Shown here piece by piece: positions 8,411 through 16,082 of a stretch of 64,000 nucleotides of DNA. Source of the DNA: an uncultured Eubacteriales bacterium (GTDB taxonomy: Bacteria; Bacillota; Clostridia; Oscillospirales; CAG-382); NCBI GenBank assembly GCA_934502885.1, contig CAKSUT010000006.1, forward strand, positions 62,001-126,000. The letters are read 5' to 3'. Under the pieces are notes generated by a model, which did not search any database, was not told where the DNA came from, and saw only the letters and a list, made by a program, of their open reading frames with translations. Numbering within the stretch: position 1 is the first letter of the stretch; the number at the start of each line of letters is the position of its first letter. The position numbers and the translations under genes were made by a program.

Positions 8411-8712
8411 AACAAAAAGCCCCCCGACTTTTGTATGTCAGAGGGCGAATATACTTTGAATATACACGCTGTACCACCTCATTTTGCCGATTCCTCACAG
8501 AACCGACCTCGTCAAGTACTCAGAAAAGCTTTCTGTCAATACTCTATCGCGTTAACGGGCAACACCGTCGCAGCCTACTTCGACGCTTGTTTTTGTCGGT
8601 TCGGTGCGCTGCTCGCGGAATGTATTCACCGGGGTTTGCGTTTACTGCTCGCACCAGCCGCAGTCTCTCTGCATACGCTCACAAGGGCTACTTGTTTCCG
8701 TTCATCGCATTT
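8411..8712 (-). promoter_or_regulatory. T-box riboswitch leader, probable tyrosine (UAC) specifier
   Basis: The leader runs from about 8712 to 8411 on the minus strand. It contains the conserved T-box GAGGTGGTACAGCG (8480-8467) and the stem I features AGTAG, GCAGAGAGACTGC and GCTGGTGCGAGC. The specifier region reads GTGAATACATTCCGCGAGC; by analogy with other T-boxes (GAA, specifier, A), the codon is TAC. TGGT in the T-box bulge would pair with an ACCA tRNA end, which fits the discriminator A of tRNA-Tyr. A GC-rich terminator (GCCCTCTGAC/GTCGGGGGGC plus five T) ends at 8414. Uncharged tRNA should favour the antiterminator and switch on the symporter. Confidence 0.88.
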
Positions 8713-8736
8713 ATGTGGTATTTGTTTGTTGCTGTA

Positions 8737-8765
8737 ATTTTACCATGGAGGAAGCCTTTTGTCAA
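8737..8765 (-). promoter_or_regulatory. Sigma-A promoter of the T-box/symporter unit
   Basis: On the minus strand, TTGACA (8765-8760) and TAAAAT (8742-8737) have a 17-bp spacer. The start site would fall a few bases before the T-box stem I. Confidence 0.85.
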
Positions 8766-8781
8766 GAGTGAAAATGCGATT

Positions 8782-9183
8782 TTACATCTTGTTAACATCT
8801 TCCGCTCTGTTTTCGGCAACAAGCTTTTTAAACTCCTTCTTAAGGCACTCGAAGGTTTCGTCGCTTATATGGTGTTCGACCTTGCAGGAATCGGTATACG
8901 CCGCCTCACTGCTGACGCCTATTGCCATAAGTATGCGCGCAATTATCTCGTGCCGCTCATACATGCGAAGAGCTATCTCAAGCCCTTTCTCCGTAAGTGT
9001 TATGAAGCCGTCGCCGTCCACCTCGATATAACCGTTCTCTCTGAACTGCTTCATTGCAATGCTTACCGACGGCTTGGAAAAACCGAGGTCGTTTACTATA
9101 TCAATCGCCCTGACATAGGGCTTTTCGAGGCTGAGCATATATATCGTTTCAAGATAATTCTCCGCCGATTCAAAAATCTTCAT
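8782..9183 (-). CDS. DtxR/MntR-family metal-dependent transcriptional regulator
   Basis: This 133-residue repressor has an N-terminal winged helix (AIDIVNDLGFSKPSVSIAMK as recognition region) and the dimerisation/metal domain, with no C-terminal SH3 domain, as in MntR. Metal ligand positions compared with MntR and DtxR: the first-helix Glu is kept (NYLETIY) but the neighbouring Asp is Asn; a His is present in YERHEII; and DSCKVEHHIS carries Cys-x-x-Glu-His as in the DtxR/IdeR ancillary site. The Cys favours Fe(II) sensing over Mn(II), but this is inference. Likely targets in the window are the feo operon and perhaps the CDF exporter. A sigma-A promoter lies upstream, divergent from the M50 protease gene. 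Confidence 0.88.
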   Translation of the reverse strand: MKIFESAENYLETIYMLSLEKPYVRAIDIVNDLGFSKPSVSIAMKQFRENGYIEVDGDGFITLTEKGLEIALRMYERHEIIARILMAIGVSSEAAYTDSCKVEHHISDETFECLKKEFKKLVAENRAEDVNKM

Positions 9184-9226
9184 TAAGACGCTCCTTTCGC
9201 GTTCTCATCTACGGGTACACTTTATT

Positions 9227-9256
9227 ATTTTATCACAAAACTTCTGAATTTTTCAA
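9227..9256 (-). promoter_or_regulatory. Promoter of the DtxR-family regulator gene
   Basis: On the minus strand, TTGAAA (9256-9251) and TAAAAT (9232-9227) are separated by 18 bp. Confidence 0.65.
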
Positions 9257-9296
9257 TGCGGTATTGTTAAAACTGTTTGCGAAGCTTAAGCCGATA

Positions 9297-9325
9297 TTGA
9301 CAAAAGCCTCGTTTTGTGGTATACT
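9297..9325 (+). promoter_or_regulatory. Promoter of the M50-scpA-scpB-rpiB-ymdB operon
   Basis: TTGACA (9297-9302) and TATACT (9320-9325) have a 17-bp spacer, 57 bp before the first start codon. Confidence 0.85.
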
Positions 9326-9382
9326 GTAAGTTGTAATGATGTTATTTTGCGCTTCAGTGCGTACAAAAGAAAGTGAGACGCC

Positions 9383-10054
9383 ATGATTTTAGATATTTTG
9401 AGAGGCAACATGGGCATAACCGAGGCACTTCTTGCGTTTCTGCTCGTTATACCGTCGCTTTTGCTGTCGCTGACGCTTCACGAGGTATCGCACGGCTACG
9501 CGGCGTATCTCTGCGGAGACCCGACGGCGCGCAACCTCGGCAGACTCTCCCTAAATCCCTTAAAGCACCTCGACCCTATAGGCACTGCAATGATGCTCCT
9601 TTTCGGCTTCGGCTACGCAAAGCCGGTACCTGTCATGACGCGCAACTTCAAAAAGCCGCGACGCGACATGGTGCTTGTCGCTCTTGCCGGACCTCTTGCG
9701 AACTTCATTCTCGGCTTTATCGGTACATTCTTCTTTCTTCTCAACGCTTACTACGGCGGAAACGGTTACTTTTCGATTGCGGCGCATCTCTTTCTGCAAT
9801 ATTTTACGCTCATAAACATAGGACTCGGCGTATTCAACCTGATACCTATACCGCCGCTTGACGGCTCGCGCCTTCTCACAGTACTTCTTCCCCCGAAGGC
9901 GATGATGTTCTTCTTCAACTACGAACGCTACATTCAGCTTGCGGTATTTGCCCTGCTGTGGCTCGGCGTACTCGACTCTCCCCTTATCTTCTTACGTTCT
10001 GCGGTGGCAAACGGCTTCGTAAACTTCTGGAGTCTTCTCCCGATATTCCGATGA
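9383..10054 (+). CDS. Site-2 protease family (M50) membrane metalloprotease
   Basis: This 223-residue polytopic membrane protein is an M50 zinc protease of the compact bacterial type without PDZ domain. The zinc site HEVSH is at residues 33-37, at the end of the first membrane helix, and the third ligand region is NLIPIPPLDGSR. NPLKHLDPIGT and a central GPLANFILG helix match the family. S2P enzymes cleave transmembrane substrates within the bilayer; the substrate here is unknown. In many Bacillota this gene precedes scpA, as here, where the gap is 16 bp. The order suggests cotranscription and not necessarily a shared function. Confidence 0.88.
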   Translation: MILDILRGNMGITEALLAFLLVIPSLLLSLTLHEVSHGYAAYLCGDPTARNLGRLSLNPLKHLDPIGTAMMLLFGFGYAKPVPVMTRNFKKPRRDMVLVALAGPLANFILGFIGTFFFLLNAYYGGNGYFSIAAHLFLQYFTLINIGLGVFNLIPIPPLDGSRLLTVLLPPKAMMFFFNYERYIQLAVFALLWLGVLDSPLIFLRSAVANGFVNFWSLLPIFR

Positions 10055-10070
10055 GAAAGGGGCGTCACGA

Positions 10071-10913
10071 ATGACCGAAACAAACGAGCGTGACTTGACT
10101 GCTGAGACCTATGCTGAGTTTCCCGAAGCGGAACTTTCGGAAGCTGACGGCAACTCCCTCACGTTCTCTCTCGAAGAGGTTTTTGAGGGTCCTCTCGACC
10201 TTCTGCTTGCTCTTATCTCCAAAAACAAGGTGAGTATTTACGATATACCCATCTCTCTCATATTTGAGCAGTACATGGAGTATATCGACCGAATGCATAT
10301 GTTCAACATGGAGGTTGCGAGCGAATTTATCGTCATGGCGGCGCAGCTTATGGTGATAAAATCGAGAATGCTTCTTCCGCCCAAGGACGACGGCGAGGAA
10401 GACCCGAGAGCTGAACTTGTCGATATGCTTCTCGAATACCAAAAGGCAAAGGACGCCGCAAACGAGCTTCACGAGCGCGAGCTTACCTACTCCGGAACAT
10501 TTGAAAAGCCGCCGGAAAAGATTCCCGACGAACCCGAATACAGCCTGCGCCACGATATACGCATACTCGAAGAGGCGTTTATGCGCGTATATCTGCGAAA
10601 GCGCGAGGCGGACGAGCTTATCCCGATGGAGGAGCCTATAGAAAATCTCCTCACGGCGACAAGGCAGGTGAGCGTCGGCGAAAAGATAACGACTATCGTA
10701 AAGGAAATGAAGGTCGGCGAGAAAAAAACGCTTTGCAGTCTGTTTTTCCCGGCGGAATCAAAGCATGAGCTTGTTGCGATATTCCTTGCCGTCCTCGAGC
10801 TTATAAAGAGCCGCAGAGCCGTGGTTCATTACATACACGACGAGGACTACTCCGACTGCGACATCGAGCTTATCTCCGACGAGGAGCTAGAATACAACGA
10901 GGATCAAAACTGA
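10071..10913 (+). CDS. scpA: Segregation and condensation protein A
   Basis: ScpA is the kleisin of the SMC-ScpAB condensin that compacts and segregates the chromosome. The product has 280 residues with a GAAAGGGG ribosome binding site. The N-terminal kleisin domain that contacts the SMC neck shows FEGPLDLLLALISKNKVSIY and MEVASEFIVMAAQLMVIKSR. An acidic linker rich in Glu and Asp follows, and a C-terminal winged helix (TLCSLFFPAESKHELVAIFL) binds the SMC head. The N-terminal 28 residues before the conserved domain are more than usual. scpB lies 21 bp downstream. Confidence 0.96.
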   Translation: MTETNERDLTAETYAEFPEAELSEADGNSLTFSLEEVFEGPLDLLLALISKNKVSIYDIPISLIFEQYMEYIDRMHMFNMEVASEFIVMAAQLMVIKSRMLLPPKDDGEEDPRAELVDMLLEYQKAKDAANELHERELTYSGTFEKPPEKIPDEPEYSLRHDIRILEEAFMRVYLRKREADELIPMEEPIENLLTATRQVSVGEKITTIVKEMKVGEKKTLCSLFFPAESKHELVAIFLAVLELIKSRRAVVHYIHDEDYSDCDIELISDEELEYNEDQN

Positions 10914-10934
10914 GTATAGAGGTATTTAAAATAC

Positions 10935-11609
10935 ATGAACGAAAATCCGAATCAAGAGGTAATCTTTGACTTAGATTACCTCGTTCTCGCCGCAGAAGCG
11001 GTACTCTTCGCAAACGGAAGTGCTATAGGCTTTGACAAGCTTGCGGCGGCTCTCGAGATAAGCGAAGAGAAGGTGCCGGAGGTTTTGTCTGCGCTCAAGA
11101 AGCGTTACGACGAGCGTGAGACGGCGGTAGAGCTTATCATAATGCGCGACTGTGCGGTGCTTGCGACGAAGTCGCGCTACCGCGACATAGTGCGCCGCGC
11201 TCTCGAGCTGCGAAAGAATCAGCCGCTTTCAAAGGCGGCTCTCGAGGTTCTTGCGGTGATTGCCTATCACCAACCCGTAACACGAGCCTTTATCGACAAG
11301 GTGCGCGGCGTTGAGTCGCCGTCGGTCGTATCGACGCTTGCGGAAAAGGGACTCATCGAAGAAAAGGGCAGGCTTGACGCACCGGGACGACCCGTACTCT
11401 ACGGCACAACGCCCGTGTTTCTGCGCACCTTCGGTCTTGCGTCAACCGACGAGCTTAAGCCTCCCGTAATCGACGCAGAGCTTGCCGAAAACGGCACGGG
11501 TTACGTAAGCACGGCGGATTTTCTCGCCGAAGAGGAAAGCGCGGCGACCGAAACCGCACTCAGCGAAACCGAGACAGACTACACAGCGGACTACACATCC
11601 GAAGAATGA
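10935..11609 (+). CDS. scpB: Segregation and condensation protein B
   Basis: ScpB dimers bind the linker of ScpA in the SMC condensin. This 224-residue protein has two winged-helix domains: the first around VLAAEAVLFANGSAI and DKLAAAL, the second with LSKAALEVLAVIAYHQPVTR and FIDKVRGVESPSVVSTLAEK, then GRPVLYGTTPVFLRTFGL. The last 40 residues are a Glu/Thr-rich tail, as is common. It is second in the scpAB pair and precedes rpiB by 34 bp. Confidence 0.96.
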   Translation: MNENPNQEVIFDLDYLVLAAEAVLFANGSAIGFDKLAAALEISEEKVPEVLSALKKRYDERETAVELIIMRDCAVLATKSRYRDIVRRALELRKNQPLSKAALEVLAVIAYHQPVTRAFIDKVRGVESPSVVSTLAEKGLIEEKGRLDAPGRPVLYGTTPVFLRTFGLASTDELKPPVIDAELAENGTGYVSTADFLAEEESAATETALSETETDYTADYTSEE

Positions 11610-11643
11610 ATTTTTAAAATATAGTAAAGAAAGGTAACGACAA

Positions 11644-12099
11644 ATGAAAACAAAGGTTTACGTATCATGCGACCATGCGGCAATTGACCTCAAGGACGAG
11701 CTTTGCGCTCACATAAATGAAAAGGACGGCTGCGAAGCGGTTGACCTCGGCATAAAGCACGGGGAAAAGATTGATTACCCCGTTGCGGCAAAGAGAGTTG
11801 CGGACGCAGTTCTTTCGGATAAAGGTTCTCTCGGACTTCTCATATGCGGTACGGGAATAGGAATGTCGATTGCGGCGAACAAGGTAAAGGGCATTCGTGC
11901 GGCTGCGGTAAGCGAGCCTTACAGCGCAAAGCTCACACGTATGCACAACGACGCAAACGTGCTCTGCATGGGTGCGAGAGTCGTCGGTCCGGAGCTTGCG
12001 AAGATGATTCTCGACGAGTACCTCGATGCGGAATTTGAGGGCGGCAGACACGCAGGTCGTGTTGAGCTTATCTCGAAGATAGAAAACGGCGGGCTTTGA
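11644..12099 (+). CDS. rpiB: Ribose-5-phosphate isomerase B
   Basis: RpiB interconverts ribose 5-phosphate and ribulose 5-phosphate in the pentose phosphate pathway. The 151-residue length is typical. The start of the Rossmann-like fold reads VYVSCDHAAIDLK with substrate-binding Asp-His; the catalytic Cys is in LLICGTGIGMSIAANK; the phosphate-binding region is RMHNDANVLCMGARV. Close relatives include RpiB/LacA/LacB proteins with allose or galactose 6-phosphate activity, but the context (no sugar operon) favours the housekeeping role. AAAGAAAGG precedes the start. The stop codon is six bases before the next start codon. Confidence 0.94.
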   Translation: MKTKVYVSCDHAAIDLKDELCAHINEKDGCEAVDLGIKHGEKIDYPVAAKRVADAVLSDKGSLGLLICGTGIGMSIAANKVKGIRAAAVSEPYSAKLTRMHNDANVLCMGARVVGPELAKMILDEYLDAEFEGGRHAGRVELISKIENGGL

Positions 12100-12104
12100 G
12101 AGCC

Positions 12105-12890
12105 ATGAACAACGGCTGTATCAAAATACTTGCGGTGGGCGATGTTGTCGGAGTCGGCGGCACGGCGTACATAAAGGAAAAGCTTTGGGGAATACGCAAA
12201 AGGCTCTGCGCCGATATGGTAATCCTCAACGGAGAAAACGCCGCTCCCGGCAACGGCATAGACCCCGACACCGCCGAAACGCTCTTCTCCTCCGGTGCGG
12301 ACGTCATAACAAGCGGCAACCACATATGGCAGAAGAGGTCGGTTCAGAGCTATATCGAATCCAACGTCTGCCTTCTGCGCCCGGTGAACTATCCCCCCTC
12401 CTGCCCCGGGAACGGGTATGTCATTTTCGACTGCTCCGGCTACAGGGTTCTTGTGATATCGGTCATGGGAACGGTTTTTCTCGACGCTCTCGAATCGCCT
12501 TTTACGGCGGTTGACAGAGTGCTTGAGCGTGAAAAAGGCAGCTACGATTTTGCATTCTGCGACATTCACGCCGAGGCGACAAGCGAAAAGATTGCGTTCG
12601 GCAGACACTTCGACGGCAAAATTTCGGCAATCGTCGGTACTCACACGCACGTTCAGACAGCTGACGAGAAAATTCTCCCCGGCGGCACGGGCTACATCAC
12701 CGACCTCGGCATGACCGGTCCTTACGATTCGGTTCTCGGCATGAAGCTTGAAACGGTTCTTGCACGCTTTCTCACAAAGATGCCGCACAGGTACGAGGAG
12801 GCCGAGGGAGAGATTATGTTCAACGGCTGTCTCTTCACAGTCAGTCTTTCCGACTTCAAGGTGACGTCGGTCGAGAGAATTTGTCTTTGA
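12105..12890 (+). CDS. ymdB: YmdB-family calcineurin-like phosphodiesterase
   Basis: The YmdB family are metallophosphoesterases; B. subtilis YmdB hydrolyses 2',3'-cyclic nucleotides and influences biofilm and motility fate. The 261-residue product from ATG 12105 shows the family blocks ILAVGDVVG (first metal Asp), NGENAAPGNGI, SGNHIWQ (GNH metal motif), GTHTHVQTADEKILPGG and ITDLGMTGPYDSVLGM. A TTG start at 12096 is possible but would overlap the rpiB stop and has no better ribosome binding site. It is the last gene of the operon that begins at 9383; no terminator was seen after it. In many Bacillota ymdB neighbours rny or spoVS; neither is here. Confidence 0.9.
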   Translation: MNNGCIKILAVGDVVGVGGTAYIKEKLWGIRKRLCADMVILNGENAAPGNGIDPDTAETLFSSGADVITSGNHIWQKRSVQSYIESNVCLLRPVNYPPSCPGNGYVIFDCSGYRVLVISVMGTVFLDALESPFTAVDRVLEREKGSYDFAFCDIHAEATSEKIAFGRHFDGKISAIVGTHTHVQTADEKILPGGTGYITDLGMTGPYDSVLGMKLETVLARFLTKMPHRYEEAEGEIMFNGCLFTVSLSDFKVTSVERICL

Positions 12891-12928
12891 AATTTACAAA
12901 ATTGTTTACATTTTTCGCATTTTACCTA

Positions 12929-12957
12929 TTGCAAAAGCGGGAAGTATATGATATAAT
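12929..12957 (+). promoter_or_regulatory. Sigma-A promoter of rpmE
   Basis: TTGCAA (12929-12934) and TATAAT (12952-12957) are 17 bp apart, 53 bp upstream of the rpmE start. Confidence 0.85.
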
Positions 12958-13010
12958 ATTCGTTGCGAAATAAGTGTGCGCAAAATCGTACACGATACGG
13001 AGGTGTAATC

Positions 13011-13211
13011 ATGAGAGAAGGAATCCATCCTACCTACGGCGACGCAGTTGTAAGGTGCGCTTGCGGCGAAACTTTCACAACCAAGTCCACAAAGAGCGAG
13101 CTTCGTGTAGACGTATGCTCCAAGTGTCATCCTTTCTTCACCGGCAAGCAGAAGATGATCAATGCCGGCGGCAGAGTTGACAAGTTCAAGAAGAAGTTCA
13201 ATATCGACTAA
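13011..13211 (+). CDS. rpmE: 50S ribosomal protein L31 (zinc-ribbon type)
   Basis: L31 bridges the two ribosomal subunits. ATG 13011 is chosen because GGAGGTGTAATC precedes it; the product then has the standard 66 residues. Cys16, Cys18, Cys36 and Cys39 form the zinc site (CAC and CSKC), so this is the zinc-containing form and not the zinc-independent paralogue used under starvation. The conserved HPTYGDAVVRC start and the C-terminal GGRVDKFKKKF match the family. It is a single-gene unit with its own promoter and terminator. Confidence 0.97.
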   Translation: MREGIHPTYGDAVVRCACGETFTTKSTKSELRVDVCSKCHPFFTGKQKMINAGGRVDKFKKKFNID

Positions 13212-13235
13212 GCTTTTTGAATACGAAAAGAATGA

Positions 13236-13262
13236 GGCTGTCCATGTGGGCAGTCTTTTTTC
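13236..13262 (+). terminator. Intrinsic terminator of rpmE
   Basis: GGCTGTCC and GGGCAGTC form an 8-bp stem with ATGT loop, followed by six T. Confidence 0.8.
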
Positions 13263-13279
13263 GTTAAGGCACAATTTGC

Positions 13280-13315
13280 AAAAAAAACTTCCCGGTATTC
13301 TCTTTTGCCGGGAAG
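13280..13315 (-). terminator. Intrinsic terminator of the feo operon
   Basis: On the minus strand CTTCCCGG/CCGGGAAG forms a strong stem followed by eight T, 30 bp after the small Cys-rich gene. Confidence 0.88.
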
Positions 13316-13344
13316 AATCTTTATTTATGTGCGGATTTCCGTTT

Positions 13345-13512
13345 TCAATTCTTTTTCTCACGGTCGGAAGCATTTTCGCCGCACCGGCAGTTCTTTTCGC
13401 CGCATTTTCCGCAGCTGCAGCAGCCTTTCTTTCCTCTGCGAACCGTTCTGATGAGCGCAAAGCCGGCAGCCGCCGCAAGAGCCGCAATAACAATAATATC
13501 CGGAATATTCAC
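13345..13512 (-). CDS. FeoB-associated Cys-rich membrane protein
   Basis: This 55-residue protein starts at GTG 13512, seven bases after GAGGTGG and 9 bp after the feoB stop. One N-terminal membrane helix (IPDIIVIAALAAAAGFALI) is followed by a basic turn (RTVRRGKKG) and a Cys cluster CCSCGKCGEKNCRCG, then a charged tail. Small proteins of this shape follow feoB in many Clostridia and are described as FeoB-associated; a FeoC-like role as redox or iron-sensing partner has been proposed but not proven. The six cysteines could bind iron or an Fe-S cluster. Its position at the end of feoA-feoB supports the assignment. Confidence 0.85.
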   Translation of the reverse strand: MNIPDIIVIAALAAAAGFALIRTVRRGKKGCCSCGKCGEKNCRCGENASDREKKN

Positions 13513-13521
13513 ACCGCCACC

Positions 13522-15519
13522 TCACACAAAGAGAAGTGCGATATGATAAACCGCAAACGCCGCAAGCCACGCAACGAAGGTCTGCCACGTCATTGCAAGC
13601 GCTGCATTCTTTATACCGCCCATTTCACGCTTCACCGCCGCAAGAGCCGCAACGCAGGGCATATAAAGGAGAGTGAATGTAAGGAACGAACACACGCTTG
13701 CAATATTCGGGAACACCGCCGAAAGCGTTTCGTGCGTCGTCGCACCCAGAAGTATCTCAAAGGTACTGACAACCGCCTCTTTCGCCATAAGCCCCGTGAT
13801 AAGAGCCGTTGCGGCACGCCAATCAGCAAATCCGAGAGGTCGGAAAATCACAGTGACGACACGTCCGAGAGCCGCAAGCATACTTTCCGCACTGTCCGTG
13901 ACCATATTGAGACGAAAATCGAAGTTCTGCAAGAACCATATCACGATGGTTGCGGCAAAGATAACCGTAAATGCCTTTGAAATAAAGTCCTTCGCCTTTT
14001 CCCACATATGGAGAGTGACGCTCTTTGCGGAGGGAAGTCTGTACGCCGGGAGCTCCATTACGAAAGGTACGGGTTTGCCCTTGAACACGGTGGTTTTGAG
14101 AAGAAGTCCCGCAAGTATGCCGAGGACTATTCCGAGAACGTATATCGCAAGGAGTACAAGCGCACGGTATTTCTCAAAGAAAATCTGCGTAAACACGGCG
14201 TATATCGGAAGCTTTGCACTGCACGATATAAACGGTATGAGCATTATCGTCATCTTGCGGTCTCTCGAGCTTGAAAGCGTTCTTGTCGCCATAACGGCAG
14301 GCACACTGCATCCGAAGCCTATAAGAATCGGCACAAACGAACGTCCCGAAAGTCCGATTTTACGGAGAAGTCGGTCCATCACAAAAGCGACTCTCGCCAT
14401 ATATCCGCTGTCCTCAAGAAGAGAGAGGAAGAAGAAAAGCACGACAATCGTCGGCAAAAACGAAAGCACGCTTCCAACGCCTGTGAACACTCCGTCTATT
14501 ACGAGAGAGCGCACGGCGTCCGATGTTCCGAATCTGACAAGTGCCGTATTTACATAATCCGTGAATATGTCTATGCCATTTTCAAGTATCCCCGAAAGAA
14601 ATGCGCCGACAGCCCCGAAGGTCATCCAAAAAACAAAGAGCATTACCGCAAGGAATATCGGTATGGCAAAGTACTTGTGAGTAAGCACACGGTCTATCTT
14701 CACCGAACGCTGCTGTTCCTTTGTCTCGCTCGGTTTCTTGACCGTTTCTGCGCATATTTTCTCTATGTATTCGTAACGCATATCGGCAAGCGCAGCCTCT
14801 CTGTCCGTGCCGAGAGCCTTTTCCATGTCGTCGGTGACGTGACCGACTATGTCCCTCTCGTTTTCGGTGAGTGAGAGAGCTTTCGCCATAGGCTCATCGC
14901 CCTCGACAAGCTTTGTCGCCGCAAAACGCGGGGGTATGCCGAGAGCCTCCGCTTTATCCTCGATAATGTGCGCTATCGAATGTATAGCCTTATGTACAGC
15001 GCCCGTACAGTAATCGAAACGCTGCAATTTTTCTCCGCTTCTGCCTGCCGCAACAACTTTATCGATAAGCTCCGAAACGCCCTCGTTCTTGCTTGCGGAT
15101 ATGGGGACTACCGGCATTCCGAGGTGCTCCGACAGTGCCTTTACGTCTATCGTGCCGCCGCTTGCACGCACCTCATCCATCATGTTGAGGGCAACGACCA
15201 TGGGACGGTTCACTTCCGTGAGCTGGAGCGTAAGGTAAAGATTTCGCTCTATGTTTGTGGCATCGACAATGTTGAGTATGCAGTCCGGTTTTTCGTTTAA
15301 CAGAAAATCTCTCGTCACAACCTCCTCGGCAGTGTACGGAGACAGCGAGTATATGCCGGGAAGGTCAACAACCGTCACGTCCTTCTGACCTCTCACTCCG
15401 CCCTCTTTTTTGTCAACCGTAACTCCGGGAAAATTTCCGACGTGCTGATTGCTTCCGGTGAGCTGATTGAAGAGCGTCGTCTTTCCGCAGTTCTGGTTTC
15501 CGATAAGTGCAACTACCAT
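13522..15519 (-). CDS. feoB: Ferrous iron transporter FeoB
   Basis: FeoB imports Fe(II) and has a cytoplasmic G domain fused to a membrane domain. ATG 15519 is chosen because GGAGG lies seven bases upstream, giving 665 residues; its start overlaps the end of feoA. G motifs seen are GNQNCGKTTLFNQL (G1), DLPGIYSLSPYT (G3) and ALNMMDE (G4). The membrane region has two Gate-type repeats with the conserved Cys-containing segments GFGCSVPAVMATRTL and FISCSAKLPIYAVF, and the central VFWMTFGAVG helix. Regulation by the DtxR-type repressor at 8782-9183 is plausible but no box was recognised. Confidence 0.96.
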   Translation of the reverse strand: MVVALIGNQNCGKTTLFNQLTGSNQHVGNFPGVTVDKKEGGVRGQKDVTVVDLPGIYSLSPYTAEEVVTRDFLLNEKPDCILNIVDATNIERNLYLTLQLTEVNRPMVVALNMMDEVRASGGTIDVKALSEHLGMPVVPISASKNEGVSELIDKVVAAGRSGEKLQRFDYCTGAVHKAIHSIAHIIEDKAEALGIPPRFAATKLVEGDEPMAKALSLTENERDIVGHVTDDMEKALGTDREAALADMRYEYIEKICAETVKKPSETKEQQRSVKIDRVLTHKYFAIPIFLAVMLFVFWMTFGAVGAFLSGILENGIDIFTDYVNTALVRFGTSDAVRSLVIDGVFTGVGSVLSFLPTIVVLFFFLSLLEDSGYMARVAFVMDRLLRKIGLSGRSFVPILIGFGCSVPAVMATRTLSSSRDRKMTIMLIPFISCSAKLPIYAVFTQIFFEKYRALVLLAIYVLGIVLGILAGLLLKTTVFKGKPVPFVMELPAYRLPSAKSVTLHMWEKAKDFISKAFTVIFAATIVIWFLQNFDFRLNMVTDSAESMLAALGRVVTVIFRPLGFADWRAATALITGLMAKEAVVSTFEILLGATTHETLSAVFPNIASVCSFLTFTLLYMPCVAALAAVKREMGGIKNAALAMTWQTFVAWLAAFAVYHIALLFV

Positions 15520-15812
15520 TCTTTCGCCTCCGTACACTCTTCAATCTCAATGCGTTCGGCGTCCTCTCGTCGCAGAGTCAGTTCGTAACCTCTGAGGCAT
15601 ATTTCGATAGGATCTCCCATAGGCGCAACCTTACGCACCATAATGCGTGTTTTCGGCGTTATACCCATATCGAGAAAGCGGCGTCTCAATGCCCCCTCGC
15701 CGCCCACTGTTTTTATCACTCCGCTCTCCCCTATCGGAAGATCCGCAAGAGTCATCTCAGTTTTTCCGTCCTTGCCGAGAAACTCTTTTACCGTCATTGT
15801 TTCTTCTTTCAT
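15513..15812 (-). CDS. feoA: FeoA family protein
   Basis: FeoA is a small SH3-like cytoplasmic protein needed for FeoB-dependent Fe(II) uptake. ATG 15812 has GAGAGGA upstream and gives 99 residues, somewhat more than the usual 75-85 owing to about 20 extra N-terminal residues. The core shows MTLADLPIGESGVIKTVGG, LRRRFLDMGITPKTRIMV, KVAPMGDPIEICLRGYELTLR, the family hallmarks. It ends 7 bp inside the start of feoB, so the two are translationally coupled. Confidence 0.95.
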   Translation of the reverse strand: MKEETMTVKEFLGKDGKTEMTLADLPIGESGVIKTVGGEGALRRRFLDMGITPKTRIMVRKVAPMGDPIEICLRGYELTLRREDAERIEIEECTEAKEW

Positions 15813-15879
15813 AAGCTTTCCTCTCAGTTTAAAGATGCGCACGCCGCTGTAATTTCGGCAAACGCCGGATAACCTCTAT

Positions 15880-15908
15880 AGTATAACATATTCCGAGTTT
15901 TTTGTCAA
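15880..15908 (-). promoter_or_regulatory. Sigma-A promoter of feoA-feoB
   Basis: On the minus strand TTGACA (15908-15903) and TATACT (15885-15880) have a 17-bp spacer. The direct repeat GTTAT at and just after the -10 box could be part of an operator, but I recognise no DtxR or Fur box. Confidence 0.85.
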
Positions 15909-16082
15909 TATTTGTACGCAAATTTCACGTGCGCCATATGCTCTTCATTTATTTCGGCACATTAAGATTTTTGTCGTTTTATCGTGTTGAAAAATTAACA
16001 AAGTTACTGTATTATAATGGTTGGGCGAGCGGAACAGTCCCGTTACAAACCGCAATACGGCTCAAATGAAAGGAACGGAAGC

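Noticed and set aside
12096..12104. TTG start for the YmdB-like gene
   Set aside because: It overlaps the rpiB stop codon, and the family proteins begin near the ATG at 12105.
13358..13588. A Cys-rich 76-codon minus-strand frame overlapping the feoB end
   Set aside because: It is out of frame with the 55-codon FeoB-associated gene, which has a ribosome binding site, a membrane helix and the correct position.
15880..15950. A DtxR/IdeR or Fur box at the feoA promoter
   Set aside because: Only a short GTTAT direct repeat is visible; there is no 19-bp inverted repeat that matches known consensus sequences.
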